Assembly (NCBI GenBank): GCA_019120395.1
Contig: DWVD01000027.1
Location: 38,205-102,204, forward strand
DNA from: Candidatus Gemmiger faecigallinarum
Lineage (GTDB): Bacteria; Bacillota; Clostridia; Oscillospirales; Ruminococcaceae
DNA length: 64,000 nt
Reading direction: 5' to 3'
Under the pieces are notes generated by a model that was given only the letters and a program-made list of their open reading frames with translations, was not told where the DNA came from and searched no databases. Shown piece after piece: positions 8,274 through 15,754 of the stretch (position 1 is the first letter of the stretch; the number at the start of each line of letters is the position of its first letter). The position numbers and the translations under genes were made by a program.

Positions 8274-10327
8274 ACGGCCGAAACGGCGATGCCGTCCACC
8301 TGCACCGGCGCATCGCCCAGCGTATGGATCTGCACCCGCCACCCGATGACCGGCTCGCCCACCGTAAACTGAAACACCATCCGGTCTGGCTCGCCGCTCA
8401 GGAAAACAACCTCCTGTTCCACCCACTGGCCATCCGCATTCCGGAAGCCACTGTGGATATAGCTGTTGTCCAAACCTGCTCCGGTCAGCGTCACTGTGTA
8501 CTGTCCCGGCTGCAGCGTCCACTCGTTGGTGGAAATCATCTCCCCAGGGGCAATGGATACCCCCGCCGCCGAAATAACTGTCGCGTTCCCCTCCTGGTCG
8601 GTCTCGCACCGGGAAAGGTCCGCCGCGACTGGCTGCACGTCCGCCTCCGGCAGCGGCAGTTCCACTACGCTGCCCAGCAGGACCCCGTCAACGCGGTAAA
8701 AGTGCAGCTGTCCTGCCAGACGGCTCTGCTGCAACTGACTTCCGTCCAGAAACACATAAAGCGCATCGGATTCCAGCTCGTTCAATTCCCCTTGAATGGT
8801 CCTCTGCAGCAGGTCGCCCTGCAAGTGAGCCAGGTAAAAGCCGTTGACCGTCCAGCCGTTTTCTGCCGCCCATGCCACCAACGGCCAGTATTCCGGCGCG
8901 TCGATGTCATAGCTTGCAAACATCAGGTGCGAAAACTGACCACTGTCGGCCAGCTGCTGCCATGCCTCGCTTTGCAGCGGCGTCTCGCTGCGGTACAGTG
9001 TATCGTCGCGGAAGGCTGCCGATTTATCTGTAAGAAACTCCGCACGCCATCCCACCTGTACAACGATGCAGGCCACCAGCCCCGCCAGCCCGACCGTGCG
9101 GCCAAACCTCAGCAGCAGCCCGCTGGCCACGACCAGAAGCAGGTACCCGGCCAACCAGGCCAGCCGCCCGCAGTTGGCAAATGTATGCCAGAAATTGTAC
9201 AGGAACGTTGGCAGCGGCAGTGTACCCAAGCTGATGCCGCCCACTACAAAAGTGTTGGAGCAAGCCGCCAGCAGACTGAGCAGACCGATCAGCGTACCGG
9301 AGACCAGCCAGGGCAAACGGCTGCGCAGCGCCACCAGCACTCCTGCCCTGCCGCGTAGACACTGCACAAGCCCTGCCGCCAGCGCCAGAAGCGCCGCCAG
9401 CAGGACGCCCCACCCCACAAAGATGTCCACCTCCCAGGTGGAATACAGGCCGGGGACCACAAGGTTGAGCGGATCGGCCCCCACAAACCAGCCGGACGGA
9501 TCGGTGTTTGCAAAGTTTCCGGAGAACGCCCCCAGCACAAACAGTTCTGCCAGCGCACATCCGCAAAAACTGGCAACTGGCAGAAGCGCCGGCGCAGGGC
9601 CGTCCCGGCGCATCAGCCGGACGACGGCATACCCCACCGCGCAGATGCCCACCATGGGCAGGTAATATTGGTGGACGCCCACGCACAAAATACCCGCCAG
9701 CCCCCACCAAAGGCAGGAGCGGACGGCGCTTCCGCGGCAACACAGCCAAAGCCACAGTCCCAACAGAATCAGCCAGTTCCCCGCCAGCGCGGTATGGGCA
9801 AACATTCGTACCGTCAAGACCGGGTAAAGCAGCGCCAAAATCGAAGTCGCCACTGTCCCCACACGTACGGCTGCACCGCGCTCCTCCGCGCCCGAGACCC
9901 TCCACGCAATTTTTTGGGCCAACAGCCCCTGCAAAGCAAAGCTGACAAGTCCCCACCAGCCCAGATACTGGAACCGCGCCGGCAAAAGCGTCGCCAGAGG
10001 TCGAAATAACAGCGCCAGCAGAGGGATTGAATCAGAATACAACACGCTGACCCGGTAGGGATAAACCGTGGCGTAAGACAGTCCCAGATAGGGCAGCCGG
10101 ATCTCACTGTTGCGGTACAGCGCCCAGCCCAAATAATGCTGCGAGGGGTCCGCCCCGCTGTTCAGGATCCAGTCCACGTTGGTGGGGTCCAGCACCTGAA
10201 CGCCGTACAGCACCAGGAAAAACGCCGCCCCCACCAGCGCGGCGGCCAATGCAAAGGCATTGCGGTACGCAGCACTGCGTACCGCACCGGCAGGCCGGCC
10301 TGCCGGTCGCGGATGGAAAAACTTCAT
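8267..10327 (-). CDS. Large polytopic membrane protein (DUF6311-like, glycosyltransferase-like)
   Basis: 686 aa. After a short basic N-terminus come many membrane helices to about residue 430, then an extracytoplasmic C-terminal region with beta-rich character. The stretch DPTNVDWILNSGADPSQHYL near residues 47-66 is typical of DUF6311 proteins, which resemble GT-C-type membrane glycosyltransferases. The acidic residues in that first loop fit that idea, but no substrate can be assigned. Its ATG overlaps the stop of the aldose-epimerase-like gene by ATGA (10324-10327), so the two are translationally coupled, hinting at a role in sugar handling at the envelope. Confidence 0.65.
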   Translation of the reverse strand: MKFFHPRPAGRPAGAVRSAAYRNAFALAAALVGAAFFLVLYGVQVLDPTNVDWILNSGADPSQHYLGWALYRNSEIRLPYLGLSYATVYPYRVSVLYSDSIPLLALLFRPLATLLPARFQYLGWWGLVSFALQGLLAQKIAWRVSGAEERGAAVRVGTVATSILALLYPVLTVRMFAHTALAGNWLILLGLWLWLCCRGSAVRSCLWWGLAGILCVGVHQYYLPMVGICAVGYAVVRLMRRDGPAPALLPVASFCGCALAELFVLGAFSGNFANTDPSGWFVGADPLNLVVPGLYSTWEVDIFVGWGVLLAALLALAAGLVQCLRGRAGVLVALRSRLPWLVSGTLIGLLSLLAACSNTFVVGGISLGTLPLPTFLYNFWHTFANCGRLAWLAGYLLLVVASGLLLRFGRTVGLAGLVACIVVQVGWRAEFLTDKSAAFRDDTLYRSETPLQSEAWQQLADSGQFSHLMFASYDIDAPEYWPLVAWAAENGWTVNGFYLAHLQGDLLQRTIQGELNELESDALYVFLDGSQLQQSRLAGQLHFYRVDGVLLGSVVELPLPEADVQPVAADLSRCETDQEGNATVISAAGVSIAPGEMISTNEWTLQPGQYTVTLTGAGLDNSYIHSGFRNADGQWVEQEVVFLSGEPDRMVFQFTVGEPVIGWRVQIHTLGDAPVQVDGIAVSAVG

Positions 10328-11208
10328 CGGTCAAACGTCGTCGAAAGGGTGGTGGACCAGCTTTCGCCCTGCTTCAGGCTGGCGGCGCAGGGGCGGTTTT
10401 CCCACTCCAGGGGGCCGTTCTCCTCGCCCGGCAGGCTGTGCCACGGCTCGATGCAGACAAAGCGGGCGGGCCAGTCCGGCTGCGACCAGATCAGCACATA
10501 GGGGTAGCCCTCGATGTCGCAGCTGACGCGCCGGCCGGTGTCCTTTTCCACAATGGCAAGCGACTTGGAACGCAGATTCAGCATGCAGTGGCTGTCGTTG
10601 GCAAACAGTTCCTTTGTCAGCGGCACACGGCGGGTGTTGCGCGCCAGATAGTAATATTTGGTACCGTTGAGCAGGCCGTTGGGCCGCGCGCTGACGCACA
10701 GCGGGCTTTCCAGCTCCTCAAAGCGGAACTCGTAATCCTCGGCGGTATGCTTGTCGTCAAAGGGGATGGCAAACGCGGGATGGAAGCCGATGCCAAACCG
10801 CAGCTGCGGCTCGACGGGGTTTTCCACCGTCAGCGTGTGGTGCACCGTGACGTCCTCCAGCACAAAGGTGGAGCGCAGCACAAAGGCGTAAGGCCAGCGG
10901 GGCAGCGTCTGGTTGTCGGCATGCAGCTCAAACTCCAGCGTATCCGCCGTCTGCCGGGTCAGCGTATGCTCCACATCGCGGGCAAAGCCGTGCTGCCCGC
11001 CGGTATACTCCAGCCCCTTGGCGATCATTTTGCCGCCGGTCAGCTTGCCGGTATAGGGGAACAGGATCGGCGCATGGCGGCCCCACACCGACGGGTCGCC
11101 GCACCAGAGCATCTCGACCCCGGTCCGCTTATTCACAACGCTGACCGCCTCGGCGCCCTTGCTGTCGACCGTCAGGCGGATCTGTTCGTTTTCGATCGTA
11201 TACTGCAT
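10324..11208 (-). CDS. Aldose 1-epimerase family protein (LacX-like)
   Basis: 294 aa with the beta-sandwich mutarotase pattern: YTIENEQIRLTVDSKGAEAV, WGRHAPILFPYTGKL, and FGIGFHPAFAIPF with the conserved His-Pro. It matches the LacX-like branch, whose members bind hexoses or hexose phosphates and may interconvert anomers. The start at 11206-11208 has GGAGG; the longer reading to 11244 lacks one. It ends inside the start of the DUF6311-like gene. Confidence 0.82.
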   Translation of the reverse strand: MQYTIENEQIRLTVDSKGAEAVSVVNKRTGVEMLWCGDPSVWGRHAPILFPYTGKLTGGKMIAKGLEYTGGQHGFARDVEHTLTRQTADTLEFELHADNQTLPRWPYAFVLRSTFVLEDVTVHHTLTVENPVEPQLRFGIGFHPAFAIPFDDKHTAEDYEFRFEELESPLCVSARPNGLLNGTKYYYLARNTRRVPLTKELFANDSHCMLNLRSKSLAIVEKDTGRRVSCDIEGYPYVLIWSQPDWPARFVCIEPWHSLPGEENGPLEWENRPCAASLKQGESWSTTLSTTFDR

Positions 11209-11391
11209 AGTTTTTCCTCCCCGCCGGGTTCTCCGGCACTTCATTGCGGCCGCCTGCGCCCCGGCGCGCCAGGCGGACCGGACAGGCGGGATACCGGCTG
11301 TTTTTCAGCCGCACCCACAAAAATATTCCATTTTCAGTATACCGCAAAACACGTAAATTGCAATGGATTTTGGCTTTTTTGCGCAAAACGG

Positions 11392-11420
11392 TTGACAGAC
11401 CGGAAAGGTGTTGATATACT
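11392..11420 (+). promoter_or_regulatory. Promoter of the metQNI leader
   Basis: TTGACA (11392-11397), exactly 17 bp, TATACT (11415-11420). Transcription would start near 11427, giving about 410 nt of leader before metQ. Confidence 0.85.
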
Positions 11421-11471
11421 TTTATCCAACAAAACCGCCCGCCGGGCGTGTCAGGGAAGGAGATGCCGTCG

Positions 11472-11561
11472 ATGTACCGTCGTGATGGCATGATGATGTG
11501 CATGTACAGTATGCTGCGGCAGCCTGTGCTTGCTTCCCTGTGCGCGATTTCCGACGTGTGA
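11472..11561 (+). CDS. Methionine-rich leader peptide upstream of metQ
   Basis: A 29-codon ORF starting MYRRDGMMMCMYSM. Six of the first 14 residues are Met (positions 1, 7, 8, 9, 11, 14). AAGGAG at 11457-11462 gives a 9-nt spacing to the ATG at 11472; an in-frame ATG at 11463 is too close to it. The ORF ends with TGA 17 nt before a strong intrinsic terminator, and the next long genes encode the methionine importer. This is the layout of a ribosome-mediated attenuation leader in which stalling at Met codons reports low charged tRNA-Met. Visible: ORF, codons, ribosome site, terminator. Inferred: the regulatory role. Confidence 0.7.
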   Translation: MYRRDGMMMCMYSMLRQPVLASLCAISDV

Positions 11562-11592
11562 TCCAGGGACATTTCAAGGCAGGGCGCCGCAG
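11514..11592 (+). promoter_or_regulatory. Putative antiterminator pairing in the met leader
   Basis: CTGCGGCAGCCTG (11514-11526), directly after the last Met codon of the leader peptide, can pair with CAGGGCGCCGCAG (11580-11592): 7 bp, a 2-nt mismatch, then 4 bp. The second segment spans most of the 5' arm and the loop of the terminator, so the two structures exclude each other. Confidence 0.55.
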
Positions 11593-11612
11593 GCGCCCTG
11601 CCTTTTTGTTTT
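11576..11612 (+). terminator. Leader terminator (attenuator) upstream of metQ
   Basis: GGCAGGGCGCC (11578-11588), loop GCA, GGCGCCCTGCC (11592-11602), then TTTTTGTTTT: a perfect 11-bp stem inside the leader, 225 nt before metQ. It would stop most transcripts unless antitermination occurs. Confidence 0.9.
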
Positions 11613-11695
11613 GTCCGGCCCCGTTTTCAAAACGGGCCTGCGGTTTTGCCGCGGCGCAGCCGCCTTGCCCACACCACCAAGGGAGGAAACCAGCC

Positions 11696-11815
11696 ATGCA
11701 AACCGGTCCCGCCTGCAAACAGCCCGGCGTGCGAATGTGCGCCAGGCGCCCCCTCTGCCCGATCGCCCGCCCCGCCTGGGCCGCGGCGTCCCAAACACCC
11801 AAAACACAGGAATAA
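11696..11815 (+). CDS. Small ORF between attenuator and metQ
   Basis: 39 codons from the ATG at 11696, with GGGAGG (11681-11686) at good spacing, ending TAA at 11813-11815, 22 bp before metQ. The product (start MQTGPACKQPGVRMCARRP) is basic, has three Cys and no recognised domain. Its ribosome site is as good as those of real genes here, but composition is ordinary for GC-rich non-coding DNA. It may be a second leader peptide or chance. Confidence 0.3.
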   Translation: MQTGPACKQPGVRMCARRPLCPIARPAWAAASQTPKTQE

Positions 11816-11837
11816 CAGCTATTTTGGAGGAAACACC

Positions 11838-12752
11838 ATGAAAAAACTGATCTCTTCCCTGCTGGCGGCTTCGCTGGCACTGAGCCTGGCCGCCTGCGGC
11901 GGCAGCGCTTCGTCCGCATCCGGCGCATCTTCCACCGGCAGCGCGTCCGGCGCTTCCGACGAGACCGGCGCCCTTACCGGCGACGGCTTTGACGAAAGCA
12001 TCGACTACGCCGCGCTGGACGGCACCACCATCCGGGTGGGCGCCTCCCCCACGCCCCACGCCGAGATCCTGGCCGTGGCCGGCGACATCCTGTCCCAGGC
12101 CGGCATCACGCTGGACGTCGTCGAGTTCACCGACTACATCCAGCCCAACACCGCCACCGAAAACGGGGACCTGGACGCCAACTACTTCCAGCACCAGGAT
12201 TACCTCAACACCTTCAACGAGGAAAACGGCACCCATCTGGTCTCGGTGGCCGAGATCCATTACGAGCCCCTGGGCCTGTACCCCGGCAAGACCCAGAGCA
12301 TCGACCAGCTGGCCGACGGCGCGCTGATCCTGGTCCCCAACGACACCAGCAACGAGGCGCGCGCCCTGCAGCTGCTGGCCGATCAGGGCCTGATCGAGCT
12401 GGACCCCGACGCCGGCCTGACCGCCACCCAGAACGACATCACCTCCAATCCCAAGAACCTGCAGATCCAGGAGATGGAGGCCGCCCAGCTGCCCCGCAAC
12501 CTGGCCAGCGCCGACATGGCCGTCATCAACGGCAACTACGCCACCCAGGCGGGCTTCTCCTCCGCCAGCGACGCTCTGGCAGCCGAGAGCGCCGACTCTG
12601 ACGCCGCGCAGATCTATCCCAACGTGCTGGTGGTCAAGGAAGGCCGCGAGACCGACCCCGCCATCCTGGCGCTGGCCGCCGCGCTGCAGAGCGACGCCGT
12701 GCGCGACTACATCAACGAGACCTACGGCGGCGCCGTGGTGCCGCTGTTCTGA
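11838..12752 (+). CDS. metQ: Methionine ABC transporter substrate-binding lipoprotein
   Basis: 304 aa. A lipoprotein signal peptide ends LAAC with the lipidated Cys20, followed by a Ser/Gly/Ala-rich linker (about 21-50) and the NlpA/MetQ fold: TIRVGASPTPHAEIL, DYIQPNTATENGDLDANYFQ, then VHYEPLG-like and LIVPND-like strands. It binds L- or D-methionine outside the membrane and delivers it to MetI/MetN. The ATG at 11838 has TTGGAGG. First gene of metQ-metN-metI, behind the Met-rich leader and terminator. Confidence 0.93.
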   Translation: MKKLISSLLAASLALSLAACGGSASSASGASSTGSASGASDETGALTGDGFDESIDYAALDGTTIRVGASPTPHAEILAVAGDILSQAGITLDVVEFTDYIQPNTATENGDLDANYFQHQDYLNTFNEENGTHLVSVAEIHYEPLGLYPGKTQSIDQLADGALILVPNDTSNEARALQLLADQGLIELDPDAGLTATQNDITSNPKNLQIQEMEAAQLPRNLASADMAVINGNYATQAGFSSASDALAAESADSDAAQIYPNVLVVKEGRETDPAILALAAALQSDAVRDYINETYGGAVVPLF

Positions 12753-12962
12753 CGTTTGCGCCCGCGCAAACGCCAGGCAAACCAGGAATGTGGGATCAGG
12801 CGGCTGGAACCGCGGCGGGGCGTTGACCGTCATGAAAAAGCGGGCGCCGCCTGCCGGCATTTTTGAGCGCGCGAATGCGTGCGGATACTTCTTAATTTCT
12901 CATTCCCGATTCCTCATGGATTATAATACGTGCCACCTCTAAACCCGAAGGGATGTCAGCGA

Positions 12963-13973
12963 ATGATCGAGCTTAAACATCTAACCAAGCATTTTGAGAC
13001 CAAAGCCGGCACCGTGGCCGCGCTGGAGGACATCAGCCTTTCCATCGCCGACGGCGACATCTTTGGCATTATCGGTATGTCGGGCGCGGGCAAGTCCACG
13101 CTGGTACGGTGCATCAACCTGTTGGAGCGGCCCGACTCGGGCAGCGTCACCGTCAACGGGCAGGACATGCAGAGCCTTTCCCCCACCGCCCTGCGGGCGG
13201 CGCGGCGGGACATCGCCATGATTTTCCAGCAGTTCAACCTGCTGATGCAGCGCACCTGCCTGAAAAACGTCTGCTTCCCGCTGGAGCTGGCAGGCCGTCC
13301 CCGGGCGGAGGCGGAGGCCCGCGCCCGGCAGCTGCTGGAACTGGTGGGCCTGCCGGACAAGGCCGACGCCTACCCGGCGCAGCTGTCCGGCGGGCAGAAA
13401 CAGCGCGTGGCCATTGCCCGCGCGCTGGCCACCGACCCCAAAGTCCTGCTGTGCGACGAAGCCACCAGCGCCCTGGACCCCAACACCACCCACTCGGTGC
13501 TGCAGCTGATCCAGCAGATCAACCGGGAACTGGGCATCACCGTTGTGGTCATCACCCACCAGATGAGCGTGGTGGAGGACATCTGCCGCCATGTGGCCAT
13601 CTTGGACGGCGGCCATGTGGTGGAGCAGGGCGACGTGGCCGAGATCTTCTCCAACCCCAAAACCGACGCCGCGCGACGTCTGGTGTTCCCCGCCGGCGCG
13701 CCCCGCGGCGAGGGCGAACTGCTGCCGGGCCGGCGGATGGTGCGGGTGGCCTTCAACGGCACCCAGACCACCGACAAGCCGCTGGTGGCCAGCCTGGCCA
13801 TCGAGTGCAACGCGCTGGTCTCCATCGTGGCCGCGGACACCCGCGTGGTCAACGGCCAGACGCTGGGCAGCATGCTGCTGGCCCTGCCGGAGGACGAGGC
13901 CGCGGCGCAGCGCGCCATTGATTACATCCGGGCTTACCCCGGCCTGAGTTTTGAGGAGGTGGAACAGGCATGA
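12963..13973 (+). CDS. metN: Methionine ABC transporter ATP-binding protein
   Basis: 336-aa ATPase that powers methionine uptake. Walker A GMSGAGKST, Q-loop IFQQFNLL, signature LSGGQKQR, Walker B VLLCDEATSALD and H-switch VITHQM are all present. The last 75 residues form a NIL domain, which in MetN binds methionine and inhibits transport. A 210-bp gap separates it from metQ and includes TATAAT at 12922-12927 with a poor -35. Its stop overlaps the metI start by 4 bp. Confidence 0.95.
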   Translation: MIELKHLTKHFETKAGTVAALEDISLSIADGDIFGIIGMSGAGKSTLVRCINLLERPDSGSVTVNGQDMQSLSPTALRAARRDIAMIFQQFNLLMQRTCLKNVCFPLELAGRPRAEAEARARQLLELVGLPDKADAYPAQLSGGQKQRVAIARALATDPKVLLCDEATSALDPNTTHSVLQLIQQINRELGITVVVITHQMSVVEDICRHVAILDGGHVVEQGDVAEIFSNPKTDAARRLVFPAGAPRGEGELLPGRRMVRVAFNGTQTTDKPLVASLAIECNALVSIVAADTRVVNGQTLGSMLLALPEDEAAAQRAIDYIRAYPGLSFEEVEQA

Positions 13974-14668
13974 GCGCGATCTTTGCATCGGACGAATGGC
14001 AGACGATGGTATCCATCCTGCCCGACCTTCCCTTTGCCACCTGGGAAAGCTTTTACGCCACCGTGGTCACCACGGTGCTGGCGCTGGTCATCGGCCTGCC
14101 GCTGGGCGTGCTGCTGGTGGTGGGCGACCGGGACGGCCTGCTTCCGCTGCCCCGCTGGCTGATGGCTGTGCTGAACGTGGTCATCAACCTGCTGCGCAGC
14201 GTACCGTTTTTGATCCTGATGATCATGGTGCAGCCGCTGGCCCAGGTGATCCTGGGCACCACCATCGGCACGGCGGCGTCCATCGTCCCGCTGGTGGCGG
14301 CGTCCTTTCCCTTTGTGGCGCGTCTGGTGGAGACCAGCCTGCGCGAGGTGGACGGCGGCGTGATCGAAGCCGCCGAGAGCATGGGCGCCAGCCCCTTCCA
14401 GATCATCGCCAAAGTCATGATCCCCGAAAGCCTGCCCAGCCTGATCGCCAACGTGACCATCGCGCTGACCACCATCCTGAGCTATTCCGCCATGGCCGGC
14501 ATCATCGGCGGCGGCGGCCTGGGGCAGATCGCCATCAACTACGGGTACTACCGTTACCGCTACCTGACCATGGTGGTGGCCACCGCGCTGCTGGTGGTCC
14601 TGGTGCAGCTGTTCCAGAGCATCGGCACCCGGCTTGCCGCCCGCTGTGACAAGCGGCTGCGCAAGTAA
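13970..14668 (+). CDS. metI: Methionine ABC transporter permease
   Basis: 232-aa inner-membrane permease with five or six helices and the EAA loop (VIEAAESMGASPFQII, about residues 123-138) that contacts MetN. The N-terminal helix region ATVVTTVLALVIGLPLGVLL and NLLRSVPFLILMIMV are typical of MetI. It overlaps metN by ATGA and ends the operon before a terminator. Confidence 0.94.
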   Translation: MSAIFASDEWQTMVSILPDLPFATWESFYATVVTTVLALVIGLPLGVLLVVGDRDGLLPLPRWLMAVLNVVINLLRSVPFLILMIMVQPLAQVILGTTIGTAASIVPLVAASFPFVARLVETSLREVDGGVIEAAESMGASPFQIIAKVMIPESLPSLIANVTIALTTILSYSAMAGIIGGGGLGQIAINYGYYRYRYLTMVVATALLVVLVQLFQSIGTRLAARCDKRLRK

Positions 14669-14690
14669 CGCCGGCATACGCCGCACGAAC

Positions 14691-14737
14691 GCCCGGCTCC
14701 CCTGCATGCGTCCTGCAAAGGGGAACCGGGCGTTTTT
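14691..14737 (+). terminator. Terminator of metQNI
   Basis: GCCCGGCTCCCC (14691-14702) pairs with GGGGAACCGGGC (14720-14731) apart from a 2-nt internal mismatch, followed by GTTTTTGG. Confidence 0.85.
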
Positions 14738-14845
14738 GGCATCCGGCAGGCTGTCCCGGCTTTCTGTTCAAAGAAACTTAAACCTTTTTTACCAGTTTCT
14801 TCAAAATGCTTTTATATCTTTTCCACATGATTCCGGTATGCTATA

Positions 14846-15032
14846 AATGCAATCAAAAAACAGCCGGGTCCCCCCCTACCCGCTGAGTATGATTCTTCCA
14901 CTGGCCCTGCCGCCATGCGAGGGCAGCTGCCCGGCGCAGGCCAGACAACAAACAATGCCGAAAGGCTTTATATAGATCAACGCCCCCGCCGCGGTGATAC
15001 CAATCTCCGCGGCGGGGGCGTTCTGTTCGGCA
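14846..15032. other. Structured intergenic region, possible non-coding RNA
   Basis: This gap between metI and the MntR-like gene has no good ORF but strong structure. CTGGCC (14914-14919) can pair with GGCCAG around an inner palindrome GGGCAGCTGCCC. A 14-bp hairpin of CGCCCCCGCCGCGG type (about 14980-15024) can act as terminator from both sides. On the minus strand AGCGGGT/ACCCGGCT followed by TTTTTT (about 14865-14890) forms another terminator. A plus-strand TATAAA lies at about 14840. The size would suit a small RNA, but I could not match it to 6S, SRP or tmRNA, and the strand is undecided. Confidence 0.3.
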
Positions 15033-15042
15033 GACGGCCGGC

Positions 15043-15420
15043 TTACTGACCGCCGTGTTTTTCCACATGCTCGCGCAGTCGGTCCATCGTCTCCTCGCTG
15101 ACCACATGCTCGATGCGGCAGGCGTCCTGGGCGGCGACCTTTTCGTCCACGCCCAGCATGGTCAGCACCCTGGTCAGCAGGCGGTGGCGGCCGTAGACAT
15201 GCTCGGCCACCGCGCGGCCTTCCTCGGTCAGGGTCAAAGCGCCGTCATGGGGGTCCATTTGGATCATTCCGGCGGTGCGCAGCAGGCTGATGGCACGGCT
15301 GACGCTGGGCTTGGTCACACCCAGCCGGTCTGCGACATCCACACTGCGGACGTAGGGTTTTTCCTGGCTCAGGACCAGGATGGTTTCCAGATAATCTTCG
15401 CGCGATTCCGTAGCACGCAT
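15043..15420 (-). CDS. DtxR/MntR-family metal-dependent regulator
   Basis: 125-aa regulator with an N-terminal winged helix (SREDYLETILVL, then VRSVDVADRLGVTKPSVSRA as recognition region) and a helical dimerisation half with His/Glu/Cys residues (HRLLTRVLTMLGVDEKVAAQ, CRIEHVVSEETM) fitting Mn2+ or Fe2+ binding as in MntR. It lacks the SH3-like third domain of full-length DtxR. The start at 15418-15420 has AAAGGAGG. An inverted repeat overlaps its own promoter, suggesting autoregulation. No metal transporter lies beside it here. Confidence 0.85.
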   Translation of the reverse strand: MRATESREDYLETILVLSQEKPYVRSVDVADRLGVTKPSVSRAISLLRTAGMIQMDPHDGALTLTEEGRAVAEHVYGRHRLLTRVLTMLGVDEKVAAQDACRIEHVVSEETMDRLREHVEKHGGQ

Positions 15421-15589
15421 GGCGGGTGAGCCTCCTTTCATGGGCAGAGCCGGTCTTGCAGCGCGGCGCTGCGCAAAACGCCGCTTTTCCGCCGCGCACG
15501 GCAGGGACAGGAAAAACGGCGTACCGTCAGAACAGCCGCAGCGCCCGCCGGGCGTCCCCGCCCCCAAAAGCGCTGCAGGCTGCGACACT

Positions 15590-15633
15590 ATGCCTATTTT
15601 GTTTATTCTACCCCATTTTTAGGCATGTGTAAA
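15590..15633 (-). promoter_or_regulatory. Promoter with inverted-repeat operator for the DtxR/MntR-like gene
   Basis: Minus strand: TTTACA (15628-15633), 17 bp, TAGAAT (15605-15610). ATGCCTA at 15590-15596 and TAGGCAT at 15620-15626 form a perfect inverted repeat around the -10. It is AT-rich with TAGGC half-sites like DtxR/MntR-family operators, though the 23-bp spacing is wide. The remaining leader to the start codon (about 180 nt) shows no other feature. Confidence 0.5.
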
Positions 15634-15754
15634 GCATTTGTTCCCGCCGCCGCGGACAGAAAAGTCAATTTATGCAATTTGCAGGCCATTTTTCATGGTT
15701 TGTATCGTAAAAGTTTTGAACATTTTTTCCAGTACCGGGTCAGGCCGCCGGCCG

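Noticed and set aside
11420-11840. SAM riboswitch or T-box upstream of metQ
   Set aside because: No S-box core, no T-box TGG-type sequence or specifier stem could be seen; the Met-rich ORF plus terminator explains the leader better.
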